This document shows, in pieces, positions 47,327 to 58,301 of a stretch of DNA of 64,000 nt. A program made the position numbers and the translations under genes. Below the pieces are notes generated by a model that was not told the DNA's origin, did no database searches, and worked only from the letters and a program-made list of their open reading frames with translations. The DNA lies in contig JANPYM010000012.1 in assembly GCA_025890175.1 (NCBI GenBank), positions 789,388-853,387 of the forward strand, read 5' to 3'. The DNA is from Ciborinia camelliae (lineage: Eukaryota; Ascomycota; Leotiomycetes; Helotiales; Sclerotiniaceae). Each line of letters opens with the position of its first letter. The stretch's first letter is position 1.

Positions 47327-49194
47327 CTAATATAGCTAATATATGTCGAAATCGGATACGGGAAGGAGGGGAGAGGAGAAGGGGTTACCTTATTACTAGT
47401 ATTATCTACCTGCCTACCTAATTTTTGATACCTACAGAATGGATTTAGCTTTATTTTTGATTGGCCGATAGGTACCTAGCATATTGATTTACTGGAAACT
47501 TTTCATCCCTGATTGATTATCTAATGAATCGTGATGAACATGTGATTTTTCGGGGGTTTTTTGGGTTACATGTTTGATGGGATTGTTCTTGTCCCTTTCT
47601 GTGAGTTTTATTGGATGGATCGATGAATTTGATAGAGCTGGGAGTGAGTGGGATTATGTAATTGTAACTTGATTTTTATTTTTATGTTGCAGGTACCTAT
47701 CTAAAGTGATATTATGGAATTGTTTTTGTTCTTGTGATTTAATTGGATGGATTAATGGAGATGAGAGTGGGATTATGTAATTCGCCTTTGGGAGCTAGTG
47801 GTACTAGCGTGGAAAGCTTGAGCGAGGTGAAATATTTTTTTCTTTTCTTCAGGTTGAGGGGAAAAGATTTGGGAAATATCATACATCACAATAACACACA
47901 CAACGACGATGAACGATAATTATTATTCGTTCGCGCAACGATGATCATTGATTGATATCGATATGCTCAATTTGAAGAGATGGGAACCGTTTGTCGTGGG
48001 AGAGGAATAAAGATGTGATGGTTCCGGGAAAAGACAACAAGGCCTATATTTATCGACCAGATATCGAGATGCACAATCCCAAATGTCAATCATGAGGGCC
48101 AGCCCTCACTAATGAAGCAGGAACATCCGCACACCGCGTGGTCCCTTACCAGCTCACTAAATGAACCTCATGTCACCAACATCTCATGCGACTTCTCCAA
48201 CAATCATCCGTAAGTTTCCCCTCTCTTCTCTCCTCTTTATCAACCAACCAAACACACCATCCATCACCTTTGGAGAGAGAAAAAAAAAACTACAATGATG
48301 AGATCAATACCCTCAAAATTATCTTTAGGAAGAGCCGTATGAGGTTGACATCCCTAACAAAAACACTCACGTTGATTACCCGTGTGGCATCGTCATATGC
48401 AGCGGGTTTTCGGGGTCGGTGTGGGATCGTTGACGGTGCTTTGAGTGTGGGGTTCTGAAGTTTTTGTTCCAATACGGAATGGTGTGATGGTGGTCTGGAG
48501 AGCTTCATCTCATTTCGGAATGTGGGCTAATTTTCCGAAAAAGAATAGGGAATTGGGATAGATGGGTTTGGGTTTGGGTAATAACCTTTGTACGAACTCA
48601 AGAATATCGTTGATGGAATTGAGCCGCTGGCGTATTCGAGTATGAAATCAATGTGAGAATTGAAGATGAGCTGGGCCGGGAAAGTTTATGCTTCCATAAC
48701 AGGAGTATGGTATCCTAAGATTAGAGGCAAACGACGATGCGAGCCGGAGCATATTGAACTGATTGGCGATTGACAATCTTTCTTTTCTTAAGACTTCAGT
48801 GGCCCTTCGGCGATGAAAAAATCCTAGATCAACCTGCTCATTTGGATCTCGCACTTTGAAGTTGGGAATGGTAGTACCAAAGTTGGCTATCGTTCATATC
48901 ATGTCTTTTTGGTGGCCTAGTGGCTACCAGGTATTACACCAATATCATCTTAGATTCTACTTGAGTATTTCAGCTCAAGCACTTTCTCATCCTTATCACT
49001 GGAAGCGATGTGTAAAACCTGTAGCTATTGTAGGCATATATAGTAACAATACTAAGATGATACCTTTGTCCAAGAATCTATCTCCATGCCAAAAATGAAG
49101 GGGCTCTTCCGACTTGAATCGTTTAGATATGTTAAATGGCTATACTGTACATTTTAAGACTACAACCTACTAGATAATTTACACAGTTGAATTA

Positions 49195-49298
49195 CATCAA
49201 ATATCTAAACTCATACCATACATCAAATATCTAAACTCATACCATACATCAAATATCTAAACTCATACCACACATCAAATATCTAAACTCATACTATA
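49195..49298. repeat. 26-bp minisatellite, four units
   Basis: Four copies of a 26-bp unit beginning CATCAAATATCTAAACTCAT, starting at 49195, 49221, 49247 and 49273. The first two are identical; the third and fourth each differ by one base near the end, so the array is recent. Confidence 0.94.
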
Positions 49299-51290
49299 CA
49301 TCTATCTACTCACCTGGCTTAAATTATCCAAACACATTTAATATATGGAGATTGGAAACTGATAGAACGGCAGCTCATGAAGTTTTACACAATCGACGGT
49401 CACTTAAGGAGGTTAAGCTGAACTACTAGGTATGATTCCTTCGGTCATGCAAACCTCCCCGCCATTCTTCATCGCCATCAATGGCTGTTTGTATATAGAT
49501 TATATGTTGCCCCCTGATACAAAAGTCTACACGTGGAGTAGAGTATTGCGTTCTTCTAGTATCCAGATATATGGTGAATATACATAATGAACATAGCAAA
49601 TATTGTGGAAAATAATTTTGAGACTTCTGATCTATCTAGATTCTATCGTCTACGGGTAGGTATGATATGCGCCATCGCGAGTTTCTCATTTCACTTCATT
49701 CAAAGACAATTTTGAATTTTTAATTTGCTGAAGAGTTAACAAGTGAAAGAAAATGTTAATAAATACTCTACTCTGTATGCGACTCGGAATTTTATTTGGG
49801 GAAGTTGATCAATTGACATCCATTATCTGTAGTGTACCTAGGTAGGTAGGTATGGACTCCTTCGGATGCAAGAACTTCCATTACGTCGGGTTACTTCTTC
49901 GGCCATCCGTATCTAGAATCGATATACCGACGAGAGTCTAGAATCTCGATAAGGTTGTGATCGTATATGCAAATGCAATTGGCATATGTGGTGTTTACAT
50001 GTCGTGCAGTGCAGGGTTATTTATCTTCTCATTTGGTTCAAGTAGGTACCTACTGGGTACCTAGATATGTACGCGGTCGCTGTCGGCAATGAAGTCGGTA
50101 TTGGGTACCAGACCTAGCTGGAGATCTGAGTTTCGGTAACAGGCTAATTTGCCAGCGTAGCATTTTTGAAACTTCCAAGGTTGGTACCTAATATCTTGAT
50201 TTACGAGATGGGACATCACATTGTTTTTTCATTTCACTCTTTATGAACGTCCCGTCGTGAGTAAACAAAGCTTTCAATTCAATATCCATTGCAATTGTAA
50301 ATGCAATTTTTGATGGCATATTGTCGGCTGTGAAGTGAAGTCGAATAGTCGTTCCATCCCAAAATGCAATGGACATGGATTCCCGAGGTCTTGTCAATTA
50401 TGGAAGCCACTGTTCTTCTCTGGAAATCTGCAACAAACGGAATTATCTCGATTAACATCTGCGTCTGGCAGGTAATGTCCGATGATCTAATTTTCCGAGG
50501 TCCTGGGTATAGTAAGGCATGCCGGTGGTTCATCATCATCCATCTTGCCATGCCCCTAGTTACGATCTGTACCTGTAAATGATGAAATCCGAAACTTCCG
50601 CTGCTTATATCTTTCCGTCTTTTTTGTTGCATTCGTCACTGCTGGTCGAATGTTCTCCGGCATCCCGAATGAGGCTGGAAAAGGATCATGTTCGATTGGG
50701 ATGCTGATTGAATGTCCACGGGTGTAGGTATTTATATCAATCAGCCAATGTTTGCAAGGGTGTCAGACGACGCCATGCCTTTCCATTCCACGGATCTCTG
50801 GCAAGTTTGCAAGTTTGCAAGTTTGTAATCCACTTCAGCCCAGCGGCACGGTTTGCATTATTGATTCATGCTTTAAATGATTTAATATATATTCACCACG
50901 CTCGCCGGACCACTTCCCTTCCTCTTCACTGTTCAGCCTACGGTATGTGGCGGTCTATGCTTTGATTTATAATATAGGTAATAGGTAGGTGCATCATTCA
51001 CTGCACTCGCTGGGTTCGGGAAACACCTTTTTGTCCTCCAGCCCTTTAAGATTCCACGTGGCTTGTTTATGGATTGTCATATATTCACTGGCGCTCCCTG
51101 AGACGACTAGAAGGTTCTGGATTCACCTTCCCCGCATGTTTTGGCATTCTTATTTACTCACTTGCGATCTCTGGGACTAGTCTAAGGCGTGAGGTACGGC
51201 CGCATCCCGCATACAGCATCCTGCCGAAAGGCATAAATTCGCTGCACTTGCCCGAGTTCCTCTACATTCAAAAACACATTCACACACACA

Positions 51291-51361
51291 TTCAAAGATA
51301 CCTTCAAAGATAACTTCAAAGACAACTTCAAAGACATCTCCAAAGACATCTCCGAAACACC
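51291..51361 (+). repeat. 12-bp repeat in the 5' leader of the CVNH gene
   Basis: Five to six near-copies of TTCAAAGAYAAC end 31 bases before the ATG. Units begin at 51291, 51303, 51315, 51327, 51339 and 51351. No ATG is present in the repeat, so it is a transcribed-leader or promoter array. Confidence 0.85.
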
Positions 51362-51392
51362 TTCTCAAAAACACACCAACTCAATATCAAAC

Positions 51393-52018
51393 ATGTCTCA
51401 ATTCTTCTTTTTTTCACTTCTACTTTCCCTCCTACTCTCCGTCATCAATGCCCATGCGATTGATCGTCGAGACACTGCTGCTGGTGGTTTCCTCAGCAAG
51501 AGCGGTTGCCAGACGAGCAGCTTTAAGTATCAGGTAGATATCGGTATCGGTCCTGGTCCTGAGTACATTGTTACTATTACACCAAATTTCTCTGGTCTGT
51601 GTCCTGACTCGGCCGGTCACTTGATCAACTCGACGTTGAACATGGATAAATGCATCACAAACAACGACTCTAAGCTTGCTGTGAGTCTCCCCCTTCTCCA
51701 TACTTCAAGTTACTGTGCTGACATCAAGGAAATAGTGGAAGAAGGAGTACGCAGCCCCTCATCATGTCCTGACTATTTCTAACATATTATCTGTGTAGCG
51801 GCGACTTCCAATTGACTTGCAAGAACTGCAACGTCGCGATGCCAAGTCTAAAGTGTGATTGCCCAAAGAACAATGGCGACCCCACTACGTATTCCACCAG
51901 CATCAATCTTGGTATGTTTCTTCTTCCAGCCACCTAATGAGTTTTTCTAATATGCGTGGCAGATGCGGGTGTCGCAGCCAATAGCAACGGAGTGCTGAAC
52001 TGCGATGTCCTTCCATAA
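51393..52018 (+). CDS. Secreted cyanovirin-N (CVNH) domain protein
   Basis: Four exons (51393-51680, 51736-51746, 51799-51911, 51963-52018) give 155 aa. The N terminus is a classic signal peptide (MSQFFFFSLLLSLLLSVINAHA) followed by a KR-type processing site, IDRRD. The rest fits a CVNH fold of two sequence repeats: GCQTSSFKYQ..., STLNMDKCITNNDSKLAW, GDFQLTCKNCNV, LKCDCPKN, then STSINLDAGVAANSNGVLNCD. CVNH proteins bind mannose-rich glycans and occur in many filamentous fungi as secreted or cytosolic lectins. The 11-nt second exon supplies the codons joining KLA to GDFQ (WKKD) and is required to keep frame. The C terminus is short. Role as a lectin in competition or host contact is an inference. 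Confidence 0.85.
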
Positions 52019-53105
52019 GGGCGTGCAGATTGTTGAGCCAAGGGCAGATCGCTAGAATATAGCGTGCCATCGGACTCACTGCCTTCGGGCTTAGGGAATC
52101 GGCGCATGGGTTGGGTTTTCGGATATGGGACTTCGGATTGGGAAATTTTTAGCACACATGGGGAGGGAGAATATGGGCGTTTTTGTATACCTTCTTTTGT
52201 ATACACCTTTATGATCTGTCAGCCTTTCTGCTAAACCATCAATCAATTCGATAATTTCTGTCACCTCCAGTTCAACAGTGATGCTAGTGAATTTTTTAAT
52301 CATGATGTGAATTACTCGCCCAATTGATTGTATATACCGAAGATTCTTCTGATTTGAAAGTTACATTATTGATAAATTCAAGGTGGGTAGGTATACCTAC
52401 CCACAAGTTAAGATATAATGTGGTAAGGTAAGGTTAGGTTGATTTGAGGCTGAAAATACCTAACTCCTGTAACTTTAGCTAGGAAATCAAATATATTTAG
52501 CTTTAGCCAACTAACATTTAATATCTGAAGGATTTATTAAGTCAGACGAGAACTCTTTATTACATTCTATTTTTCTTTTCTCCAAATCAAGAAACTTTAG
52601 CCAAATCCCATAGAATTCACCAGTTTGCTTATACTGTACTGGCCCGAGGAAGCTTGAATATATTCATATCATTTGTCGGATATTTCGGCTCGGTTGATTG
52701 GAATGGAAATGCACAGTATAATCTTACAATAACCCGTCGCACCTGCAAATAAAATGTGTCTACAATTTGTACCTAGTCTTTATGATTTTGCAAGGACGAT
52801 TTTCTGTTATAAATTGTATGAAGTTAAAGAAGTATAAGAGGATTAAGTTGTATTATTGAGGTTATTCTTGAGTGCTAGGTTAAATCTTAGTATATTTGTC
52901 ATCATTGTTCACTGTTTACAATGATACCATTCTACATTGGCGAGAACCTAGCTTCCGCTTTTAGCGTAGCACAGCTTACCTACCTAGGTAGGTAGTTGTC
53001 GTGAACCATAGAAGTTTGCACCTTCCAACCAAGATCTTCTATTCTTTTCAACCACTCTTTACTCCAAAACACCTCAGCTTGTATTCCTCAATACACCCCT
53101 GAGCA
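52019..53105. other. Intergenic region, 1.1 kb
   Basis: 3' flank of the CVNH gene and promoter of the sterol-reductase-like gene. Contains TACCTACCTAGGTAGGTAG at 52976-52994. No coding exon is seen. Confidence 0.5.
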
Positions 53106-54699
53106 ATGGATTATCATAATGAAGTGGTTTCTGTCATCGCCTCCTCAGTAAAGCAATTCTATGGACGGAAAGAGGCTTTCAGAATCTACCATGGATCGAC
53201 CAATAGTACACGCGAGTCAAATCGTCGTCGAGATCGCATGATTGATACTAGTAGGCTGAATCGAGTGCTCAAAGTAGACACGGAGAAAAAAACTACTCTT
53301 GTTGAACCAAATGTGCCTATGGATAGCCTTGTTGCTGAAACACTTCGCTATGGTCTGGTACCCCCAGTGGTTATGGAGTTCCCCGGTATTACTGTTGGAG
53401 GGGGTTTCGCTGGTACTTCTGGCGAGAGTAGTTCGTTCAAATATGGCTTCTTTGATCGTACAGTCAATCGCATTGAAATGGTTCTTGCAAACGGCGAGAT
53501 TGTATTTGCTTCCAAGAATGAGAACCCAGACCTCTTCTATGGTGCCGCATCATCTTTTGGAACGCTTGGAGTTACGACTTTGATTGAGTTGCAGTTGATT
53601 GAAGCCAAACCCTATGTTGAGTTGACGTATATAAATATACAAAGCATGGCAGAAGGGATACAGAAAATCGAAGAAATTACAAAGGATCCAAGTGTCGACT
53701 ATCTTGATGGAATCCTATTCAGCAAAGAATCTGGCGTTATCTGTTCTGGACGCTTAGTTGACACACTTGTACCTAAGACGCAGATTCAAGGCTTCTTGAA
53801 AAGATCGGATCCTTGGTTTTATCTCCATGCGAAGAAGGTGCATGATAGAAGCTCCGGATCAACCACAGAAGCTATTCCTCTTGTTGATTACCTGTTTCGC
53901 TACGACCGAGGCGGCTTCTGGGTAGGCAGATATGCATTTAGGTAACTAGCGATTAAACTTTAAGGGTGGCCGAACACTCATTCTTGCTCCTAGGTACTTC
54001 ATTACTCCATTCAACCGTATCACGCGCCATCTACTCGACTACTTTATGCATACCCGAGTGATGTACCACGCACTACATCAAAGCGGGCTTTCCAAAAAGT
54101 ACATAATTCAGGATGTGGCAATTCCGTATCCGCGCACCACCGAGTTCGTCGATTACCTAGATAATGATTTTAGACAGTGGCCCGTTTGGTTATGTCCGCT
54201 GCGACAGGCCGGGCTTTCCAGTGAATCATCGCTCGGTCTTCTCGCCGAGAGGAAGGGAAATTCGTCTACTCCCGGTATGTTACTCAACTTTGGGGTTTGG
54301 GGGCCAGGACCAGATGGTCGCGATGCCTTCATATCTTGGAACCGAAGATTTGAACATAAAGTTCGAGAGTTGGGTGGTCAAAAATGGCTGTACGCTCATG
54401 CCTACTATACCGAAAAGGAATTCGATGAGATCTATAATCGCAGGGAATACGACGCTCTTCGTGTCAAGTACCATGCAACATATCTTCCCAGCATCTATGA
54501 CAAGGTCAAGGTGGATATTGAGTCAGAAGGCAAGAAGTTGCAAGCATCGTGGAGTTTGTGGCTGCTGGCAATTTTCTGGAGTATTTGGCCATTGAGTGGG
54601 CTCTATGGTGTATTTCAGGCCTGCTTTGGTGGAGATTATCTTCTGCCAAAGATTCGGGCATCAAAAAAAGAAGGAAAACTAAAGAATAAGGTGGGATGA
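53106..54699 (+). CDS. DHCR24-like FAD-dependent delta(24)-sterol reductase
   Basis: Two exons (53106-53941 and 53994-54699) with a 52-nt intron give 513 aa. The N-terminal half is an FAD-binding PCMH-type domain: IDTSRLNRVLKVD, LVEPNVPMDSLV, PGITVGGGFAGTSGESSSFKYGFF and the LANGEIV segment are typical for DHCR24/DIMINUTO enzymes, which reduce the sterol side-chain C24 double bond with NADPH. The C-terminal half has the DVAIPYPRTTEFVDYLD and WPVWLCPLR motifs. A hydrophobic segment (WLLAIFWSIWPLSGLYGVF) lies near the C terminus at about residues 465-485, whereas animal DHCR24 is anchored at its N terminus. Fungi make ergosterol with a C24(28) reductase, so the substrate of this fungal protein is uncertain. 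No partner gene is adjacent. Confidence 0.9.
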
Positions 54700-56599
54700 A
54701 GTCTGAGAATTCAATTATATTGTACTCAAGGGTCGAAGCGCTATTCATTTTCATTGTTGGTTCATGATTAGCACACGCAAACTTCATGAGCAAATAATCA
54801 TGATCTCTAGTCTTTAATATAGAGTTGAAATATCGAGCTTTTGGCCTTCTCCTTGGCTCTCTCAAACCTAGTTAGTTCACTTGGGTCTTCAATTTGCTAC
54901 CTCTTATTGTATCCTGCATGATTAACAATTCGGAAGTTATTCATTCCATTGTTTTATATTCTATCCCCAGTTCTCAGATCAATATTCTTTGTTGTAAGGT
55001 TATTATAACCTTTTAATACTTTAAAGATGATGCTATTTTCATTGGATTTATACCATAATGTTTTAATGGTTGATAGATCCGGGGAGGCTTGATTTTGGGC
55101 AATAATTATTTGCAGTAATGCGAGTAGTCTAGGTTGATGTTTATTGAAATATAGAATATAAAATGTACGACTAGTATGTCTTCAAGTTATTAGAATGAGG
55201 CATATAGCGGTATATACTATCGCTATCGCTAATCATCTGTTTGATACTTCTATTAGGTTTATGTATTTTCGCGTATTTTCATCTAGTGCACTATAGAGTA
55301 GGCAGACTTTTTAATGCTCAAGTTGGAGAGAAATGTGATTGTTGGTATGTATCACCATAGAGTGATGAAGACGGAATAGCAAAATTGTGTCCACACAGTA
55401 TATTGTATCTCGGCTGGTTTTTCTAAACTACACTATGGGTTGAATCGTACCTACGTAACGTATATATATGTGTGTGCTACTAGCGCGTGGTGGTACAGCA
55501 TCCTCATATCATGATGATCGATCATCTCAATAGTGATATAGGGGGTTCGTCTCGCTTCGTTGTGCATACTATCTTGTGAAACTCTAATTAAAAATCGCAA
55601 AACGTTCAAGGTCTGTCTGTTGCTTAATATCAAGACATGCAGGCTTCTTTTTTGTATGAAGATAGAGGCTTGAGAATAGTTGTCTCGTTCATTAATATAA
55701 CTTTGACTTGTGCAACTCATCGATTTTGTGGTAACGATATGTTTAGTGATATTTTGAAAGAATACCAAGGATGCATCTTGGAGATGGGATTGTGCATTGT
55801 AGTTTTTTGAAAATATATTAGTTAGGTGTTATTTGTTGGTAATATTACATAGGAGATGAGTAGTAGGATGGAGATGAACTAATTAGTAAAATGATGTCAA
55901 TTTCGTACCTAGTATATGGTTGTAAATGGTTTGAATTCTTAGTGCCTTGTTATATGGAAAAGAAGTATACGGGATTTTTGATGAGTGGCAAAAGATTATG
56001 TATGTATGGTGTAGACTTCGACTCACATTCAAAACGGGAAGAGGTTATCATGAATAGGTAATGTGCCAGTGGGAGACAGGTGAGGACAGGTTTATTAATT
56101 ATCCGAATATTAAATAGAAATAGGGGTTTAATATTCAAATTAGCTTTCATAGTTGAATCAAAAAAAGTGTTTAGCAACTTTGTGCGCTCTAGATAAATTA
56201 TCAAAAAGATGGTATAGCCCTATTAGTATTAAAATGAAGATTATAGATCTATACTATTGTTGGTATCACTCTGGGTGATAGTACATGCGTGATGGAGGTG
56301 ATCAATAAGATAAGGTATAGGTTGCACTTATTTTTATTGACGATGATCTAAGGTTGTAGACCGGGAAACCTATATAGATGCGATATGTGCTAGTATGGAT
56401 GCACATTGTCACTTACCCTGCTCACCATATGCTGCCACAACTATATAATAGTTTGTATATGGATATTTAGAGATATAGAGCTAAACGTTCAAGTTTAATA
56501 GCGCAGATCTCTATTGGTAATAGTTAAGTTCTATTATTTAGTTAATTAGTGCTTAGTACTAAGGCTTCAATATATCAAAACTTTATATAATGGTATCTG

Positions 56600-57010
56600 G
56601 ATAGCTCTTCGAATGGAAGTATAGTTCTGTATTAGACGAGAATACAGAAGATGGAAGTAACATAGCGTTTCGCTTAACTTTAAGACATCTAGCTCCACAT
56701 TAGGCGAGAATACAAAGGATGAAAGTAGAGTTATAGTTAGCTTAGCTTTAGACATTCAGAACGATATCAGATGAGAAAATAATGTGATTCCTAACTTTTA
56801 GACGTCGATCTTGATATTAGGCGAGAAAATAATGTTTATCTTAGGTTCAAAAATTCAATAGAACGTCAGACGAGGGTGATATATTCATTATAGCTCTAGG
56901 CATCAAATTCAACACTAGACGAGAATACTGAAAGATATATCATATGTATCTTCATTTCAACATCAATGTCGTAATTAGATGATAGTCAATGGATAACAAG
57001 ATTCATTCTT
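56600..57010. repeat. Degenerate minisatellite, about seven units of 48-68 bp
   Basis: Each unit has a core of the type ATTAGACGAGAATA followed by AT-rich sequence and a TTTAGACAT-like end. Cores lie near 56631, 56699, 56766, 56817, 56865, 56914 and 56973. Variants such as TTAGGCGAGAAA, TCAGATGAGAAA and TCAGACGAGGGT differ largely by C/T and G/A changes, as expected from RIP or long divergence. Confidence 0.8.
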
Positions 57011-57039
57011 AGCTGTGAAGTATATCATATAGATAACAT

Positions 57040-57600
57040 CCACCTCACTCGAGCTTAAAAGCAGGAAATTAAATCGGCATTTTTTACACGTGTATCTGAT
57101 CTAAGCCACTTTAAATCCGTATATGAACCACCTTGTAGACATCATTTACCTACAATACTAGTAAATGAGCAAGTTATGGGCATGCCCCACGTGGTATCGA
57201 CTTATTATGAGCTACTTAAGATCAGGTGAGATCGAACCATTCCTAGCCGCAGATCGTGGGCTCATGAGCACGTATTCGGGACAAAGTTCTCAACTTGACC
57301 CCATTGAAGCTGCTACACTATCGGAGCAGGTCATCTACTCGTCTATAAGGAAGTTCTCGGAATAATTCACGTGGTATAAACTCACCCCGAGCCGCTTTGA
57401 ATCAATATGGAACTAATTCTGTGCCGTAAATCGTAACATATGAGCACGCAATATAAGACAAACCCCTCAGCCCGACCCCGCTTTTAGCCGAGATCCTATT
57501 ATAACAGCCCATTTACTCCTTCATGAGTAGATTAGGAGAGTGGATGAGTAGCCGTCCAGGTGAACATAGCCCTGCATAGAGAAATAGTCAGACCTACAAG
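57040..57600. repeat. Degenerate tandem copies of a dispersed repeat, RIP-like
   Basis: Two to three related copies: a block starting CACGTG...TATG at about 57087, one starting CACGTGGTAT at about 57190, and one starting CACGTGGTAT at about 57369. Each runs into GAGCACG, a CTTGACCCC/CCCGACCCC block and a TCATGAGTAG-like end. The third copy ends in GTCCAGGTGAACATAGCC, shared with 24652-24669. Confidence 0.65.
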
Positions 57601-57744
57601 TGAATCTCTAAATCTAATAGCTTTTGCATAAAAGAACTGCTTCTTTCCCCCTCCCTCCTCTTCTTCTTTACAACACAACACAATACTATCCTCACACTTC
57701 ACAATCTCATATCCACGAACTCAACATCCTACGTATCATACATC

Positions 57745-58301
57745 ATGTCTGGTTTAATGCCCTCCGATGATGAGGATGAGTATGGAAACATTATTCGCCG
57801 GGCTCCCGTTAACTATCCATCCCGATTGATGAATCGATCCATGTATCCCGAGCCCGATGCTCCCAAGGGATACAACCTCAAGCCCTTAGGTTTCGACGAA
57901 GGCATGAGAAGAAAGTCCGTAAGTACATTCTTGATCTTTTGTTGCATACCTAGTGCTAACTCTATATAGCCGGATCAGCTTGAAAGAGAACGAAAGGAGG
58001 CAATTGCCGACAGATTCAGAGCAGAAGAGGAGAGGGCCAAGGAAAACGAGGCCAGTCGTATCGCTAGGGTGGAGCAGGATTCGCAAGGGTGTGGAGGAGA
58101 AGGCAGCTGGGCAGAAGTTTACAGGCGGAATATGATCAAAGGGGCGCAGAGAAGCGAGTGATGAAACAGCTGCGGTAAGACGACTTTGGTAAGTTCTCTC
58201 TCACTGAATCCATGAATTATAGCTAATGCATTGTGTATCATAGACTGGCTCAGATGGCAAGGCAAAAACTGGCGAGGGAAAGGTCAGTGGAGTTGAAATG
58301 A
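57745..58301 (+). pseudogene. Frame-broken coiled-coil protein gene (or assembly errors)
   Basis: Exon 1 (57745-57918) encodes 58 residues starting MSGLMPSDDEDEYGNII and joins exon 2 at 57970 in frame (KS-PDQLERERKEA). As read, translation stops at 58161 giving 121 aa with a tail that looks unlike protein. If one base is ignored near 58087-58089 (a GGG run) and one near 58124-58125 (a GG run), the frame stays helical and acidic/basic, passes KRVMKQLR, and splices from 58174 to 58244 into LAQMARQKLARERSVELK, ending at 58301 (about 144 aa). So two +1 insertions within 40 bases seem to break an otherwise coherent coiled-coil protein. I do not recognise the family. It may be a young pseudogene or carry sequencing errors; the intact 121-aa reading cannot be excluded. 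Confidence 0.7.

Larger units (their letters stand above)
45807..51392. other. Gene desert, 5.6 kb, with several tandem repeats
   Basis: The longest stretch without a gene. It holds GAT/TGA microsatellites (46501-46519, 46895-46935), a TTTTGA run (46956-46985), an 18-bp palindrome (47152-47169), a 13-bp repeat (47262-47326) and a 26-bp minisatellite (49195-49298). A donor/acceptor-like pair (near 48211 and 48329) gives only a very short product. Frames at 50188-50632 may be the decayed remains of a gene. No intact gene is seen. Confidence 0.5.
54700..57744. other. AT-rich, repeat-derived region, 3 kb
   Basis: No intact gene. The segment from 56600 to 57010 is a decayed tandem repeat, and 57040-57600 holds degenerate copies of a dispersed repeat with C/T and G/A differences. 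The 66-codon frame at 57165-57365 lies inside this repeat. Confidence 0.6.

Noticed and set aside
48186..48458. Possible spliced gene with donor near 48211 and acceptor near 48329
   Set aside because: Joining the exons gives only a very short product before a stop; no similarity seen.
57225..57275. tRNA-like B-box resemblance (GGTTCGAT on the minus strand)
   Set aside because: No A box, no cloverleaf pairing and it lies inside a degraded repeat.
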